This document shows positions 51,578 to 60,662 of a DNA stretch of 64,000 bases, piece after piece (position 1 is the stretch's first letter; every line of letters starts with the position of its first letter). Below the pieces are notes generated by a model, which was given only the letters and a program-made list of their open reading frames with translations, had not been told where the DNA came from and made no database searches. The stretch comes from Methylobacterium sp. W2 (GTDB taxonomy: Bacteria > Pseudomonadota > Alphaproteobacteria > Rhizobiales > Beijerinckiaceae), in assembly GCF_020662345.1 (NCBI RefSeq), contig NZ_VMOA01000021.1:1-64000 (forward strand), given 5' to 3'. The translations under genes were made by a program, and so were the position numbers.

Positions 51578-52081
51578 CTACTTGTCGTGGTGCCCGGCGG
51601 CGATCCGATCCGTGAGGGCCATCAGGATGCCGGAGACGACGAACACCATATGGAGACCGACGAGCCAGTACAACTCGCGGTCCGGCGTCGCCTTGATGTC
51701 CATGAAGGCTTTCAGCAGCGAGATCGCCGAGATGGCGACGATCGAGGACATCAGCTTCAGCTTCAGCCCGGTGAAGTCGATCGTCCCCATCCATTCGGGC
51801 CAGTCCTTGTGGTCCGTATGATCGATCTTCGAGACGAAGTTCTCGTAGCCCGAGAACATCACGATGATGAGCAGCGACGCGGTGAAGGACAGATCCACCA
51901 GGGTCAGGACACCGAGAATGATCTGCGACTCGGTGGCGCTCCACATGTGCAGGACGAAATGAGCGAGTTCCTGCAGCAGCTTGACCAGAAGCACGACGAT
52001 GCCGATGCCGAGCGCCGCGTAGAACGGCGCCAGCAGCCAGCGGCACGCGAAGAGCACGCGTTCGAAAACCTGTTCGATCAT
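51578..52081 (-). CDS. UPF0114/YqhA-family membrane protein
   Basis: A 167-residue protein with four membrane helices. Typical family parts are 'RVLFACRWLLAPFYAALG' near the N-terminus, 'VDLSFTASLLIIVMFSGYEN' and 'IDFTGLKLKLMSSIVAISAI' in the centre. The conserved 'W-x-G-x-x-D-F/V-x-x-L-K-x-K' segment is intact ('WMGTIDFTGLKLK'). Function of the family is unknown. First gene of a probable pair with the DUF2293-like gene. Confidence 0.88.
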   Translation of the reverse strand: MIEQVFERVLFACRWLLAPFYAALGIGIVVLLVKLLQELAHFVLHMWSATESQIILGVLTLVDLSFTASLLIIVMFSGYENFVSKIDHTDHKDWPEWMGTIDFTGLKLKLMSSIVAISAISLLKAFMDIKATPDRELYWLVGLHMVFVVSGILMALTDRIAAGHHDK

Positions 52082-52166
52082 CCGTCTCGAATCCCCCGCC
52101 CGATCGAGCGGGGTTTGGCATGTGCGGCCAAGCTCGACAAGCGGTGAGCTCGGCGGGCGAGGCGCC

Positions 52167-52826
52167 TCAGGCGGCGACGCCGGTTCCGATCGGACAGGTC
52201 ACCCCGGTGCCGCCGACACCGCAATAGCCCGCTGGGTTCTTGGCGAGGTATTGCTGATGGTAGCCTTCGGCGAAGTAGAACGCATCGAGCGGCTTGATCT
52301 CGGTGGTGATCTCGCCAAAGCCCCGGGCCTTCAGGGCTTCTCCGTAGGCCGCGCGGACGCTTCTGGCCGTCTCGGCCTGCGCCTCGTTCGCCGTGTAGAT
52401 TCCCGAGCGGTATTGCGTGCCGACATCGTTGCCCTGGCGCATGCCCTGGGTCGGGTCATGGCTCTCGAAGAACGTCTTGAGTACCGCCTCCAGGGGGCGC
52501 ACGGCCGGATCATAGACGACGAGGACCACCTCGTTATGCCCGGTCATGCCCGAGCAGACCTCCTCGTAGGTCGGATTGGGCGTGAAGCCGCCGGCATAGC
52601 CCACCGCCGTCACGACGATTCCATCCGGCAATTGCCAGAACTTGCGCTCGGTGCCCCAGAAGCAGCCAAGCCCGAGGACGATCTGCTCGCTTCCCTCGGG
52701 ATAAGGCCCCTTCAGTGAATGGCCATTGACGAAATGAGTGTCCGTGGTGGGGAGCGGCGTCGAGCGGCCGGGCAGCGCGTCGGCGGCACTCGGCATTTCG
52801 GGGCGCTTGCGGAAGAACTGGAGCAT
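52167..52826 (-). CDS. msrA: Peptide methionine-S-sulfoxide reductase MsrA
   Basis: A 219-residue enzyme that reduces the S-epimer of methionine sulfoxide using thioredoxin. The catalytic Cys is in '[13 protein letters not shown]' near residue 54, and '[18 protein letters not shown]' follows with '[12 protein letters not shown]'. The Gly-rich tail '[16 protein letters not shown]' holds two further Cys that can act as resolving residues, as in E. coli-type MsrA. Start ATG 52826. Confidence 0.95.
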   Translation of the reverse strand: MLQFFRKRPEMPSAADALPGRSTPLPTTDTHFVNGHSLKGPYPEGSEQIVLGLGCFWGTERKFWQLPDGIVVTAVGYAGGFTPNPTYEEVCSGMTGHNEVVLVVYDPAVRPLEAVLKTFFESHDPTQGMRQGNDVGTQYRSGIYTANEAQAETARSVRAAYGEALKARGFGEITTEIKPLDAFYFAEGYHQQYLAKNPAGYCGVGGTGVTCPIGTGVAA

Positions 52827-52924
52827 CGGGGCCTCCGTGAGAGGGCGGGATGTTCCCTATATGGGGTGCCGGACCCTCTTGCTGAATGCCCCGTGTCGAA
52901 ACGGCATGCCTTACGGTCGAGGCG

Positions 52925-53245
52925 TCAGGGCCGGCTGAGAAAGCCGATCGGCTCGCGGGGCGGCTGGCCGAGCCAAAGCAGGAAGGCCCCGAGACCGAGG
53001 CCGAGGAGGCAGGCGGGGGCCAGGGTGAGCGGCAGGACGAGGGCCTGCCACAGCCATGGGGCCACGCTCTCCACCGAGCCCTGGAGCGCACTCCCGCGCT
53101 CCTTGAACAGCGTCATCAGAAGGTCGCTCAGGCTGGTGACGCGCACGCCGTTATTGGCGATCGAGCGCGCGCCATCGTAGACGAGGCCGACGAAGCCCGC
53201 CGCGAGGACGACATATCCGAGGAGGCGGCTGAAAAAGCGGAGCAT
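52925..53245 (-). CDS. Small membrane protein of unknown function
   Basis: A 106-residue protein with two strong hydrophobic segments: near residues 5-22 ('LGYVVLAAGFVGLVYDGAR') and 70-93 ('LVLPLTLAPACLLGLGLGAF'). Between them is an amphipathic stretch ('LLMTLFKERGSALQ'). Similar short proteins occur in other methylobacteria; no function known to me. ATG 53245 chosen since the first membrane segment starts right after it. Confidence 0.65.
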   Translation of the reverse strand: MLRFFSRLLGYVVLAAGFVGLVYDGARSIANNGVRVTSLSDLLMTLFKERGSALQGSVESVAPWLWQALVLPLTLAPACLLGLGLGAFLLWLGQPPREPIGFLSRP

Positions 53246-53418
53246 CGCGACTTGCACACAGGCCGGCTCCCGTGCCGGCCCTGCCGGGTTAGGGGGCTTC
53301 GCCGCGTGGCGCAAGGTCTCCGGGGGACTCGCGCGCAATGGCCGCCACGGCCCGCCATTGCGCGGCGTGACGGCTCCGTGGCACAGCCCGCCGCAGCCAC
53401 ATCCAGCGGACCATCGCC

Positions 53419-54105
53419 TTGCCGACCGAACCCGAAACCACCACCGGACTGGTGATCTTCGATTGCGACGGGGTACTGGTCGACAGCGAGCCGCTGAGCC
53501 TCGGAACCCTGACCGCCGGGCTCAACCGGATCGGCGTCGCCATCGATGTGGATACGGTGAGGGAGCGCTTCGCCGGCACGTCCATGACCTCGATCATGGG
53601 GCATATCGAGCGCGATTACGGGATCGTCGCCCCCGAAGGCTTCGTCGAGGCGGTGAAGGCCGAAACCCTTCGCGCCTTCGATCGTGACCTGCGTGCCATG
53701 GAGGGGATCGCCCTGGCGGTACGGGCCCTGAAGCTTCCGAGCTGCGTCGCCTCGAGCAGCGATCCGGCGCGCCTTGCCCATTCACTCGGCCTCACCGGTC
53801 TGCTGCCCCTGTTCGAGGGCCGCATCTTCTCAGCGACCATGGTCTCCCACGGTAAGCCGGCGCCCGACCTCTTCCTCCATGCCGCCGCCGAGATGGGCTT
53901 TGCCCCCAATCGATGCCTCGTGGTGGAGGATAGCGTGCCCGGCGTCACGGCGGCGCGCGCCGCTGGAATGCGCGTCCTCGGCTTCACCGGCGGGGGCCAT
54001 TGGGAGCACGATCCCACGGGGGCGGACCTGATCGCGGCCGGGGCCGAACGGGTCTATGGGAATCATCGCGACCTCGCCGGCCTGATCGAGCGCCCCGCAG
54101 TGTAA
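53419..54105 (+). CDS. HAD-family hydrolase (phosphoglycolate phosphatase/beta-phosphoglucomutase-like)
   Basis: A 228-residue HAD subfamily I phosphatase. Motif I is 'IFDCDGVLVDSEPLS' (nucleophile Asp and acid/base Asp), the helical cap is ~20-85, motif II 'CVASSSDP' ~110-117, motif III Lys in 'HGKPAPDLFL', and motif IV 'CLVVEDSVPGVTAARAAGM'. It likely dephosphorylates a sugar phosphate; YieH- or Gph-like enzymes are relatives. The start appears to be TTG 53419, placing motif I about 15 residues in, as usual for the family. Confidence 0.87.
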   Translation: MPTEPETTTGLVIFDCDGVLVDSEPLSLGTLTAGLNRIGVAIDVDTVRERFAGTSMTSIMGHIERDYGIVAPEGFVEAVKAETLRAFDRDLRAMEGIALAVRALKLPSCVASSSDPARLAHSLGLTGLLPLFEGRIFSATMVSHGKPAPDLFLHAAAEMGFAPNRCLVVEDSVPGVTAARAAGMRVLGFTGGGHWEHDPTGADLIAAGAERVYGNHRDLAGLIERPAV

Positions 54106-54492
54106 GCCTGACTTCGGCTCGTCCCGAAGAAACCGACTGCGCTCCGTTGATCTGCGCGTCATTCATGCCATGAGGGCACATGCATTCGGAAGATGCATCC
54201 GTTGACGAAGCGGAGGACTGCTATCATTCTATAGGTGCGGTTGTGGTCCGGATGGGCCGATCCGCCGCGGTGATTTGAAGTGTGTAGCTTGCCCCGCGTC
54301 ATCAAACGCTAAAGCACTGCGGAGCGTTCGCGCCTCGTGGTCCTTCGTCGAAAGGATGACTTGCCGTGATTGATCGATCGTCGTTCCAAACTCTTCTGCA
54401 TGCCTGCTCCCGCTGTCGATGCTGACCGACCCGTCAGATCGAGACGCCTTCAGCAGAATGGCCCTCAGGCCGCGTCAGGAGTTCACGACATC

Positions 54493-54867
54493 ATGCCCCA
54501 TTTCCACCAGGACGACGCTCATCGGGCGTTGAACCGATTGCACACGCCTGATGTCCAGGCGGATCATCTCCAGGCCCGTGCCCGCAACCGTCTTCATGCC
54601 ACCCCGCCGCCACGGGTGATCGAAATCGGCGAAGTGACGGCCGGCATCGCCGTGCCCGAACGGGGCGGTGTGCGGTTCTTCTCGTCAGGACGCGATTTCG
54701 ACCCCCTCGACGGGCTCGTCTTCCGCAGCGTCGAGCAGGCGGCAAAGGCGGCGCGGGACCGTTTCGCGGCCCGTCGTGCGCCGCGCCGGCACGCCGTCTC
54801 AACCCGGCTCGATCTCGTACGTCCCGAGGCGGATCTCGACCTTCATCGGACGGCGTACGGGCGCTGA
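54493..54867 (+). CDS. Hypothetical protein
   Basis: A 124-residue protein with no family that I recognise. It is basic and Arg/His rich in the first 40 residues. The central part is 'GVRFFSSGRDFDPLDGLVF', then a helix 'SVEQAAKAARDRFAARRA'. ATG 54493 has 'aggag' 11 nt upstream and is preferred; the frame is open back to TTG 54370 with another ATG at 54400. Convergent with the GlxA-type regulator gene. Confidence 0.5.
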   Translation: MPHFHQDDAHRALNRLHTPDVQADHLQARARNRLHATPPPRVIEIGEVTAGIAVPERGGVRFFSSGRDFDPLDGLVFRSVEQAAKAARDRFAARRAPRRHAVSTRLDLVRPEADLDLHRTAYGR

Positions 54868-54930
54868 GCTTTCGTTACCCTTCGACAGTGGGCGTTCCAG
54901 TAGGGACGCCCATTGCTGGGGACAGGCCCT

Positions 54931-55950
54931 TCACGCTTCGCCGACGGTGCTCGACGGAGGCGTGGCCTTCAGGCTCCGCCGACGCTCGGCCCGGGCGAGT
55001 TCGGCCGCATTGGCAAAGCCCGTCGCCATGGCGATCTCGGCCGAGTTCAGCGCGCTCTCGCGACGGAGCTGATGGGCCCGGTCGAGCCGCAGGGCGAGAT
55101 AATGCTGGTGAAGACTGATACCGATCCGGTTTCTGAAGAGCAGTTCGAGCTGGCGGATCGAGACGCGGGCGAGTTCGGCCAAGCCCTGCCGCGGTAGCGG
55201 CGCTTCCAGATTGGCCTCCATCGCGGCGAGGACCCGGAGCAGGCGCGGATCCCGCACCCCGATCCGCAGGCGCAGGTCCATCCTCTGCGGGCTCAGGCCC
55301 TCCCGGATCTGGTTGTGCAGAAACCAGTCGCTGACTCCGTTGGCGAGGCCCGGACCGTGGTCGCGCTCGATCAGGTTGAGCATCAGGTCGAGGGCGGCGA
55401 TGCCGCCCGAGCAGGTGATCCGATCGTCCTGGATCTCGAACAGGGAGCGCACGACCTCGATATCCGGGTAGCGTTCCTCGAAGGCGGGAACATGCTCCCA
55501 GTGGAGCGTGCAGCGGCGCCCCGTCAGCAGACCCGCGCGAGCGAGCAGGTAAGGCCCTCCGGAAATGCCGCCGAGCGTGATTCCACGCCGGGCGAGATGG
55601 CGAAGCCAGGCGGTCAGGGCCGGGTCGTCGAAGGCGGCGGGATTTCCGCCCGCGCAGACGAAGACCCGATCGGCGTCGAGTTTGGTGTCACCGACATCGA
55701 CATCCGGCAGGATCGCGATTCCGTTCGAAGCCTGGACGGCGCCTCCGCCGGGGGCCGCATGCCACCAGCGGTAGACTTCGCTGTCCAGGAGGGTGTTGGC
55801 CGCCCGCATGGGTTCGACCGCGGCCGCGTAGGACATGAGCGGAAAGCCGGGCAGCAGGATAAAGCCGACGGTCAGCGGCTCCGGCCTTTTCGGCGCGGCG
55901 GCGTTCCGGCCCGAACATGAAGAATTGGGCGCTGGGGGGCGGATGCTCAT
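54931..55950 (-). CDS. GlxA-family transcriptional regulator (DJ-1/PfpI domain + AraC HTH), probable sox regulator
   Basis: A 339-residue regulator. Residues ~25-190 form a DJ-1/PfpI-like sensor ('VGFILLPGFPLMSYAAAVEP', 'GGISGGPYLLARAGLLTGR'); the usual nucleophile Cys is absent, as in other regulators. The last ~100 residues are an AraC DNA-binding domain ('LAELARVSIRQLELLFRNRIG'). GbdR, CdhR and SouR of Pseudomonas, which control glycine betaine, carnitine and sarcosine breakdown, have this architecture. The gene is divergent from soxB with a 108-bp gap bearing a direct repeat, so it is probably the sarcosine-responsive activator; ligand is inferred. Confidence 0.9.
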   Translation of the reverse strand: MSIRPPAPNSSCSGRNAAAPKRPEPLTVGFILLPGFPLMSYAAAVEPMRAANTLLDSEVYRWWHAAPGGGAVQASNGIAILPDVDVGDTKLDADRVFVCAGGNPAAFDDPALTAWLRHLARRGITLGGISGGPYLLARAGLLTGRRCTLHWEHVPAFEERYPDIEVVRSLFEIQDDRITCSGGIAALDLMLNLIERDHGPGLANGVSDWFLHNQIREGLSPQRMDLRLRIGVRDPRLLRVLAAMEANLEAPLPRQGLAELARVSIRQLELLFRNRIGISLHQHYLALRLDRAHQLRRESALNSAEIAMATGFANAAELARAERRRSLKATPPSSTVGEA

Positions 55951-55955
55951 TTCTG

Positions 55956-55985
55956 CGCAAATTGTCCGAATGACGTCGCAAAATG
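55956..55985. promoter_or_regulatory. Direct repeat, candidate AraC-type operator of soxBDAG
   Basis: CGCAAATTG (55956-55964) and CGCAAAATG (55977-55985), 8 of 9 identical and exactly 21 bp apart: two helical turns, the spacing expected for two AraC-type half-sites on one face. Lies in the divergent promoter between the GlxA-type gene and soxB. Confidence 0.55.
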
Positions 55986-56058
55986 CAAGGGGTCCCGGCC
56001 GGCTATAGGCTACCGGTGAGGCTCACACGTTGCAGTCAGCCCCGGAGCATGTCCCGCC

Positions 56059-57309
56059 ATGCGCTATTCCCTCCTCAGCGTCCTGGGTCAGGCCCTGCGT
56101 GGCCAGCGCGATTGGAAGCCCCAATGGCGCGATGCCACGCCCAAGACCGAGTATGATGCCGTCATCGTCGGCGGCGGCGGTCACGGCCTCGCGACTGCCT
56201 ATTACCTCGCCAAGGAGCACGGCCTTACCAACATCGCGGTGCTGGAGAAGAGCCATGTCGGCTCCGGCAATGTCGGTCGCAACACCACCATCGTCCGCTC
56301 GAATTACGGGCTCGCCGGCAACATCCCGTTCTACGAACGGTCGATGAAGCTCTGGGAGGGCCTGGAGCAGGACATCAACTACAACGCCATGGTGAGCCAG
56401 CGCGGCGTGCTGAATCTCTACCATTCGGACGCGCAACGCGACGCCTATGCCCGGCGCGGCAACGCCATGCGGATGGCGGGCATCGATGCCGAACTCCTCG
56501 ACCGCGAGGGGGTTCGGGGAATGGTGCCGTTCATCGATTTCCACAACGCGCGCTTTCCCGTGAAGGGCGGTCTCCTCCAGCGCCGGGGCGGCACGGTGCG
56601 CCATGACGCCGTGGCTTGGGGCTATGCCCGCGCCGCCAGTGACCGGGGCGTCGATATCGTCCAGAACTGCGCCGTCACCGGCATTCGCCGCGAGAACGGC
56701 CGGGTGGTGGGGGTCGAGACGAGCCGTGGCTTCATCCGGGCGAAGAAGGTCGCGCTCTCGGTGGCCGGCTCGACATCGCTGCTGGCGTCCATGGCCGACC
56801 TGCGCCTGCCGATCGAGAGCCACGTGCTCCAGGCCTTCGTCAGCGAGGGCGTGAAGCCGCTCATCGACACGGTGATGACCTTCGGGGCCGGGCATTTCTA
56901 CGTCAGCCAGTCTGACAAGGGCGGCCTCGTCTTCGGCGGGGATATCGACGGCTACAATTCCTACGCTCAGCGCGGCAACCTCGCCACGATCGAGGACGTG
57001 ATGGAGGGCGGCATGGCCCTGTGGCCGGGCCTCGGGCGCCTGCGCCTGCTGCGGCACTGGGGCGGGATCATGGATATGTCCATGGACGGCAGCCCGATCA
57101 TCGACCGCACGCCGGTCGACGGGCTCTATCTCAACGCGGGCTGGTGCTACGGCGGCTTCAAGGCGACCCCGGCGGCGGGGTTCTGCTTTGCCCATCTCAT
57201 CGCCCGCGACAAGTCCCATGAGGACGCCGCCGCCTACCGGCTCGACCGTTTCGCCACCGGCCATCTCATCGACGAGAAGGGCATGGGCGCCCAGCCGAAC
57301 CTGCATTGA
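56059..57309 (+). CDS. soxB: Sarcosine oxidase subunit beta
   Basis: A 416-residue flavoprotein subunit of heterotetrameric sarcosine oxidase, which oxidatively demethylates sarcosine to glycine. The FAD-binding Rossmann motif is 'DAVIVGGGGHGLATAYYLAK' at ~32-51, followed by 'GSGNVGRNTTIVRSNY', a typical SoxB stretch. The C-terminal 'YLNAGWCYGGFKATPAAG' lies near the active site, and this subunit also carries the covalent FMN in known enzymes. First gene of soxBDAG. The ATG at 56059 is preceded by 'ccggagcatgtcccgcc'; a weak 'ggag' is 12 nt ahead. Confidence 0.95.
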   Translation: MRYSLLSVLGQALRGQRDWKPQWRDATPKTEYDAVIVGGGGHGLATAYYLAKEHGLTNIAVLEKSHVGSGNVGRNTTIVRSNYGLAGNIPFYERSMKLWEGLEQDINYNAMVSQRGVLNLYHSDAQRDAYARRGNAMRMAGIDAELLDREGVRGMVPFIDFHNARFPVKGGLLQRRGGTVRHDAVAWGYARAASDRGVDIVQNCAVTGIRRENGRVVGVETSRGFIRAKKVALSVAGSTSLLASMADLRLPIESHVLQAFVSEGVKPLIDTVMTFGAGHFYVSQSDKGGLVFGGDIDGYNSYAQRGNLATIEDVMEGGMALWPGLGRLRLLRHWGGIMDMSMDGSPIIDRTPVDGLYLNAGWCYGGFKATPAAGFCFAHLIARDKSHEDAAAYRLDRFATGHLIDEKGMGAQPNLH

Positions 57310-57339
57310 GCGCGGATCTGGAGTGAGGGAACGACGATC

Positions 57340-57627
57340 ATGCGTATCCGATGCCCCCATTGCGGGCCCCGCGACAACGGCGAGTTCAGCTATCTTGGCG
57401 ACGCCGCGCCGATCCGGCCCGACGGTATGGAGGCGCCGCCCGCCGCCATGCACGACTACGTCTACCTGCGCGACAACCCGGCCGGCCCCCATCGCGAGCT
57501 CTGGTATCACGGCGCCGGCTGCCGCTCCTGGCTCGTGGTCGATCGGGATACGCGAACCCACGAGATCACCGGGGTGTCCTCCGCCCGCGATGTTGCACTG
57601 AGCCGCCGGACAGGAGAGGTCGCATGA
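57340..57627 (+). CDS. soxD: Sarcosine oxidase subunit delta
   Basis: A 95-residue zinc-binding subunit. Ligands seen are Cys5 and Cys8 in 'MRIRCPHCG' and His57 and Cys61 in 'YHGAGCRSW', the same set as in the Corynebacterium enzyme. 'VYLRDNPAGPHRELW' is a family signature. It stabilises the alpha-beta core. Starts 30 bp after soxB with 'gagtgagggaacg' ahead; its stop overlaps the soxA start (ATGA). Confidence 0.95.
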   Translation: MRIRCPHCGPRDNGEFSYLGDAAPIRPDGMEAPPAAMHDYVYLRDNPAGPHRELWYHGAGCRSWLVVDRDTRTHEITGVSSARDVALSRRTGEVA

Positions 57628-60600
57628 CCACGATCACCCTTCGGGACACCGCCTCCCCGAGCGGCGCGACCCCGGCAACGACCACCGGGCAGGGCTTTCG
57701 CACCGCGACCGGCGGCATGATCGACCGGCGCCGTCCCCTGGACTTCACCTTCGACGGTCGCCGCTACAGCGGTTTCCAGGGCGATACCCTGGCCTCGGCG
57801 CTGTTGGCCAACGGCGTGCGCCTCGTTGGCCGGTCGTTCAAGTACCACCGCCCGCGCGGCATCCTCAGCGCCGGTTCGGAGGAGCCGAACGCCCTCGTCG
57901 AGCTGCGCTCGGGCGCGCGCCGCGAGCCGAACACCCGCGCCACCGTGGCCGAACTGTACGAGGGCCTGGAGGCGTCGAGCCAGAATCGCTGGCCGTCGCT
58001 GAAATACGACGCCCTCTCGGTCAACGCCCTGGCGGCGCCGGTCTTCGCAGCGGGGTTCTACTACAAGACCTTCATGTGGCCGGCCGCTCTGTGGGAGAAG
58101 CTCTACGAGCCGATGATCCGGCGCGCCGCCGGCCTCGGTCGGGCTGCCCATGCGCCCGATCCCGACACCTACGACAAGGTCTTCGCGTTCTGTGACGTGC
58201 TGGTCATCGGCGCCGGACCGGCCGGTCTCGCGGCGGCCTTGGCCGCCGGTCGGTCGGGCGCGCGCGTCATCCTCGTCGATGAGGATCACCGGATGGGGGG
58301 GCGCCTCCTCGCCGACCAGCGCGAGATCGCCGGGCGATCCGGTGCGGATTGGGCGGCGGACGCCCTCGCCGAACTGGAATCCATGCCGGAGGTGCGCATC
58401 CTTCCCCGAACCACCCTGTTCGGGGTCTACGATCACGGTGCCTACGGGGCGGTCGAGCGCGTCGGCGATCATCTGGCCGTGCCCCCCGCCCATGCGCCGC
58501 GCCAGCGCATGTGGCGGATCACGGCAAGGCAGGCCATCCTCGCTGCCGGAGCCATCGAGCGCCCGCACGTCTTCGGCGGCAACGACCGGCCCGGCGTGAT
58601 GCTGGCCGGCGCTGTGCGGACCTACCTCAACCGATACGGCGTGCTCCCTGGCAGAACCATCGCGATCTTCACGTCGGGCGATGACGGCTGGCGCACGATG
58701 GCCGATGTCGTCGCGGCCGGCGGGCAGGTGGCGGCGGTGATCGATTCCCGCGCCTCGGTACCGGCCGAGCTGCGCCGAGCCGCCGAGGAGGCAGGCGCGC
58801 AGGTGATCTGTGACGGCTACGTCACCGGCACGAAGGGGCATCTCGGCCTTGAGGCGATCGAGGTGGTGGACACCTATGGCAGCCGCCAGACCATCGCCTG
58901 CGACTGCCTCGCCATGGCCAATGGCTGGAACCCGATCGTGCATCTCGATTCGCACCTGTCGCGGCGCCCGGTCTGGGACGAGGCGATCCATGCCTTCGTC
59001 CCTGGCGCGCTTCCCTCCGGCATGGTGGCCGTCGGGGCGGCGGGCGGGGCCTTTACCCTGGCCTCCTGCCTGGAAACCGGTGGCCGGGCCGGGGCGGCGG
59101 CCGCCTCCGCCTGCGGATTCGCCGGCGCCGCGCCCGAGACCCCGAAGACCGATCCCGAGAGCATTGCCCATACGCCGCTCTGGCGGGTCCCGGTCTCGAA
59201 GGGCAAGGCCTTCGTCGATTTCCAGAACGATGTGGCCGCTTCCGATGTGGAGCTCGCCCATCGCGAGGGCTTTCGCGCAGTGGAGCTCTTGAAGCGCTAC
59301 ACCACCCTCGGCATGGCCACCGACCAGGGCAAGACCTCGAACCTCGCCGGGCTCGGCATCATGGCGGAGCTCACCGGCCAGCCGGTCGCGAGCGTCGGCA
59401 CCACGATGTTCCGGCCGCCCTTCACCCCCGTCGCCATCGGCGCCTTTGCCGGACATCACCGGGGCAAGGATTTCCGGGCGACCCGGCATGTTCCCTCCCA
59501 TGCCTGGTGCGAGGAGCAGGCAGCGGTCTTCGTCGAGACCGGCCTGTGGCTTCGCCCGGCCTACTTCCCGAAGCCCGGCGAGAGCGACTGGCTGGAAACG
59601 GTCAATCGCGAGGTGAACACCGTGCGCGCTCATGTGGGCGTCTGCGACGTGACGACGTTGGGCAAGATCGACATCCAGGGGCGGGATGCGCTCGCTCTCA
59701 TCGAGCGGGTCTGCGCCAATCCGTTTGGCACGCTGCCCGTGGGCAAGGCGCGCTACGCCGTGCTCCTGCGCGAGGACGGCTTCGTTCTCGACGACGGCAC
59801 CGTCGCTCGGCTGGGTGAGAGCCATTTCGTGATGACGGCCTCCACGGCCAATGCCGCCAAGGTGATGCAGCATCTGGAATTCTGCCACCAATGGCTGTGG
59901 CCGGAACTCGACGTGCAGATGGTCTCCGTGAGCGAGCAATGGGCGCAGTACGCCGTAGCCGGCCCGCGCGCCCGCGACACGCTGTGCGGCATCGTCGATC
60001 CCGGTTTCGACCTGTCGAACGAAGCCTTCCCCTTCCTGGCCTGCGCCGACGTCACGGTAGGCGGCGGCATCCCCGCACGGCTGTTCCGCATCTCGTTTTC
60101 GGGCGAACTCGCCTATGAACTCGCCGTCCCGGCGGCGTATGGCGATGCCGCGTGGCGGGCGATCATGGCGGCCGGCTCGGCCTACGGCATCACCGCCTAC
60201 GGCTCGGAGGCGCTCTCAGTGATGCGCATCGAGAAGGGCCACGCGGCCGGCGCCGAGATCAACGGCCAGACCACGGCGCGGGACATCGGCCTCGGCGGCC
60301 TGCTCGCCAAGAAAAAGGACTATATCGGCCGCCTGATGAAGGAGCGGCCTGCCCTCGTCGATCCCGATCGGCCGATCCTCGTGGGTTTCCGCCCCGTCGA
60401 CCGCAGCCAGCGCCTGCGCGCGGGGGCGCGGTTCCTGGCCATCGATGCCGCCCCGAGCCTCGCGGCCGACGAGGGCACCATGACCTCGGTGGCCTATTCA
60501 CCGAGCCTCGGCCACTGGATCGGGCTTGGCCTGATCCGGCGCGGCCCCGAGCGCCATGGGACACGGGTGCGCGCCTACGATCCGGTGCGCGACGGGGATA

Positions 60601-60662
60601 TCGAAGTCGAGATCTGCTCACCGGTCTTCGTCGACCCGAAAGAGGAGAAGCTGCGTGTCTGA
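57624..60662 (+). CDS. soxA: Sarcosine oxidase subunit alpha
   Basis: A 1012-residue subunit. The N-terminal ~120 residues have a ferredoxin-like part ('TFDGRRYSGFQGDTLASAL', 'FKYHRPRGILSAG'). An NAD-binding Rossmann motif 'VLVIGAGPAGLAAALAAG' is at ~192-209, with a further nucleotide-binding region near residue 350. From ~600 on, the chain is GcvT-like ('GVCDVTTLGKIDIQGRDAL', 'GELAYELAVP'), the folate-binding half that traps formaldehyde as 5,10-methylene-THF. The start ATG 57624 overlaps soxD by 4 nt; the open frame back to 57351 is out of frame with soxD and is not coding. Confidence 0.95.
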   Translation: MTTITLRDTASPSGATPATTTGQGFRTATGGMIDRRRPLDFTFDGRRYSGFQGDTLASALLANGVRLVGRSFKYHRPRGILSAGSEEPNALVELRSGARREPNTRATVAELYEGLEASSQNRWPSLKYDALSVNALAAPVFAAGFYYKTFMWPAALWEKLYEPMIRRAAGLGRAAHAPDPDTYDKVFAFCDVLVIGAGPAGLAAALAAGRSGARVILVDEDHRMGGRLLADQREIAGRSGADWAADALAELESMPEVRILPRTTLFGVYDHGAYGAVERVGDHLAVPPAHAPRQRMWRITARQAILAAGAIERPHVFGGNDRPGVMLAGAVRTYLNRYGVLPGRTIAIFTSGDDGWRTMADVVAAGGQVAAVIDSRASVPAELRRAAEEAGAQVICDGYVTGTKGHLGLEAIEVVDTYGSRQTIACDCLAMANGWNPIVHLDSHLSRRPVWDEAIHAFVPGALPSGMVAVGAAGGAFTLASCLETGGRAGAAAASACGFAGAAPETPKTDPESIAHTPLWRVPVSKGKAFVDFQNDVAASDVELAHREGFRAVELLKRYTTLGMATDQGKTSNLAGLGIMAELTGQPVASVGTTMFRPPFTPVAIGAFAGHHRGKDFRATRHVPSHAWCEEQAAVFVETGLWLRPAYFPKPGESDWLETVNREVNTVRAHVGVCDVTTLGKIDIQGRDALALIERVCANPFGTLPVGKARYAVLLREDGFVLDDGTVARLGESHFVMTASTANAAKVMQHLEFCHQWLWPELDVQMVSVSEQWAQYAVAGPRARDTLCGIVDPGFDLSNEAFPFLACADVTVGGGIPARLFRISFSGELAYELAVPAAYGDAAWRAIMAAGSAYGITAYGSEALSVMRIEKGHAAGAEINGQTTARDIGLGGLLAKKKDYIGRLMKERPALVDPDRPILVGFRPVDRSQRLRAGARFLAIDAAPSLAADEGTMTSVAYSPSLGHWIGLGLIRRGPERHGTRVRAYDPVRDGDIEVEICSPVFVDPKEEKLRV

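Noticed and set aside
57507..59939. 810-residue minus-strand open frame over soxA
   Set aside because: Antisense of the clear sarcosine oxidase alpha gene; no domain pattern.
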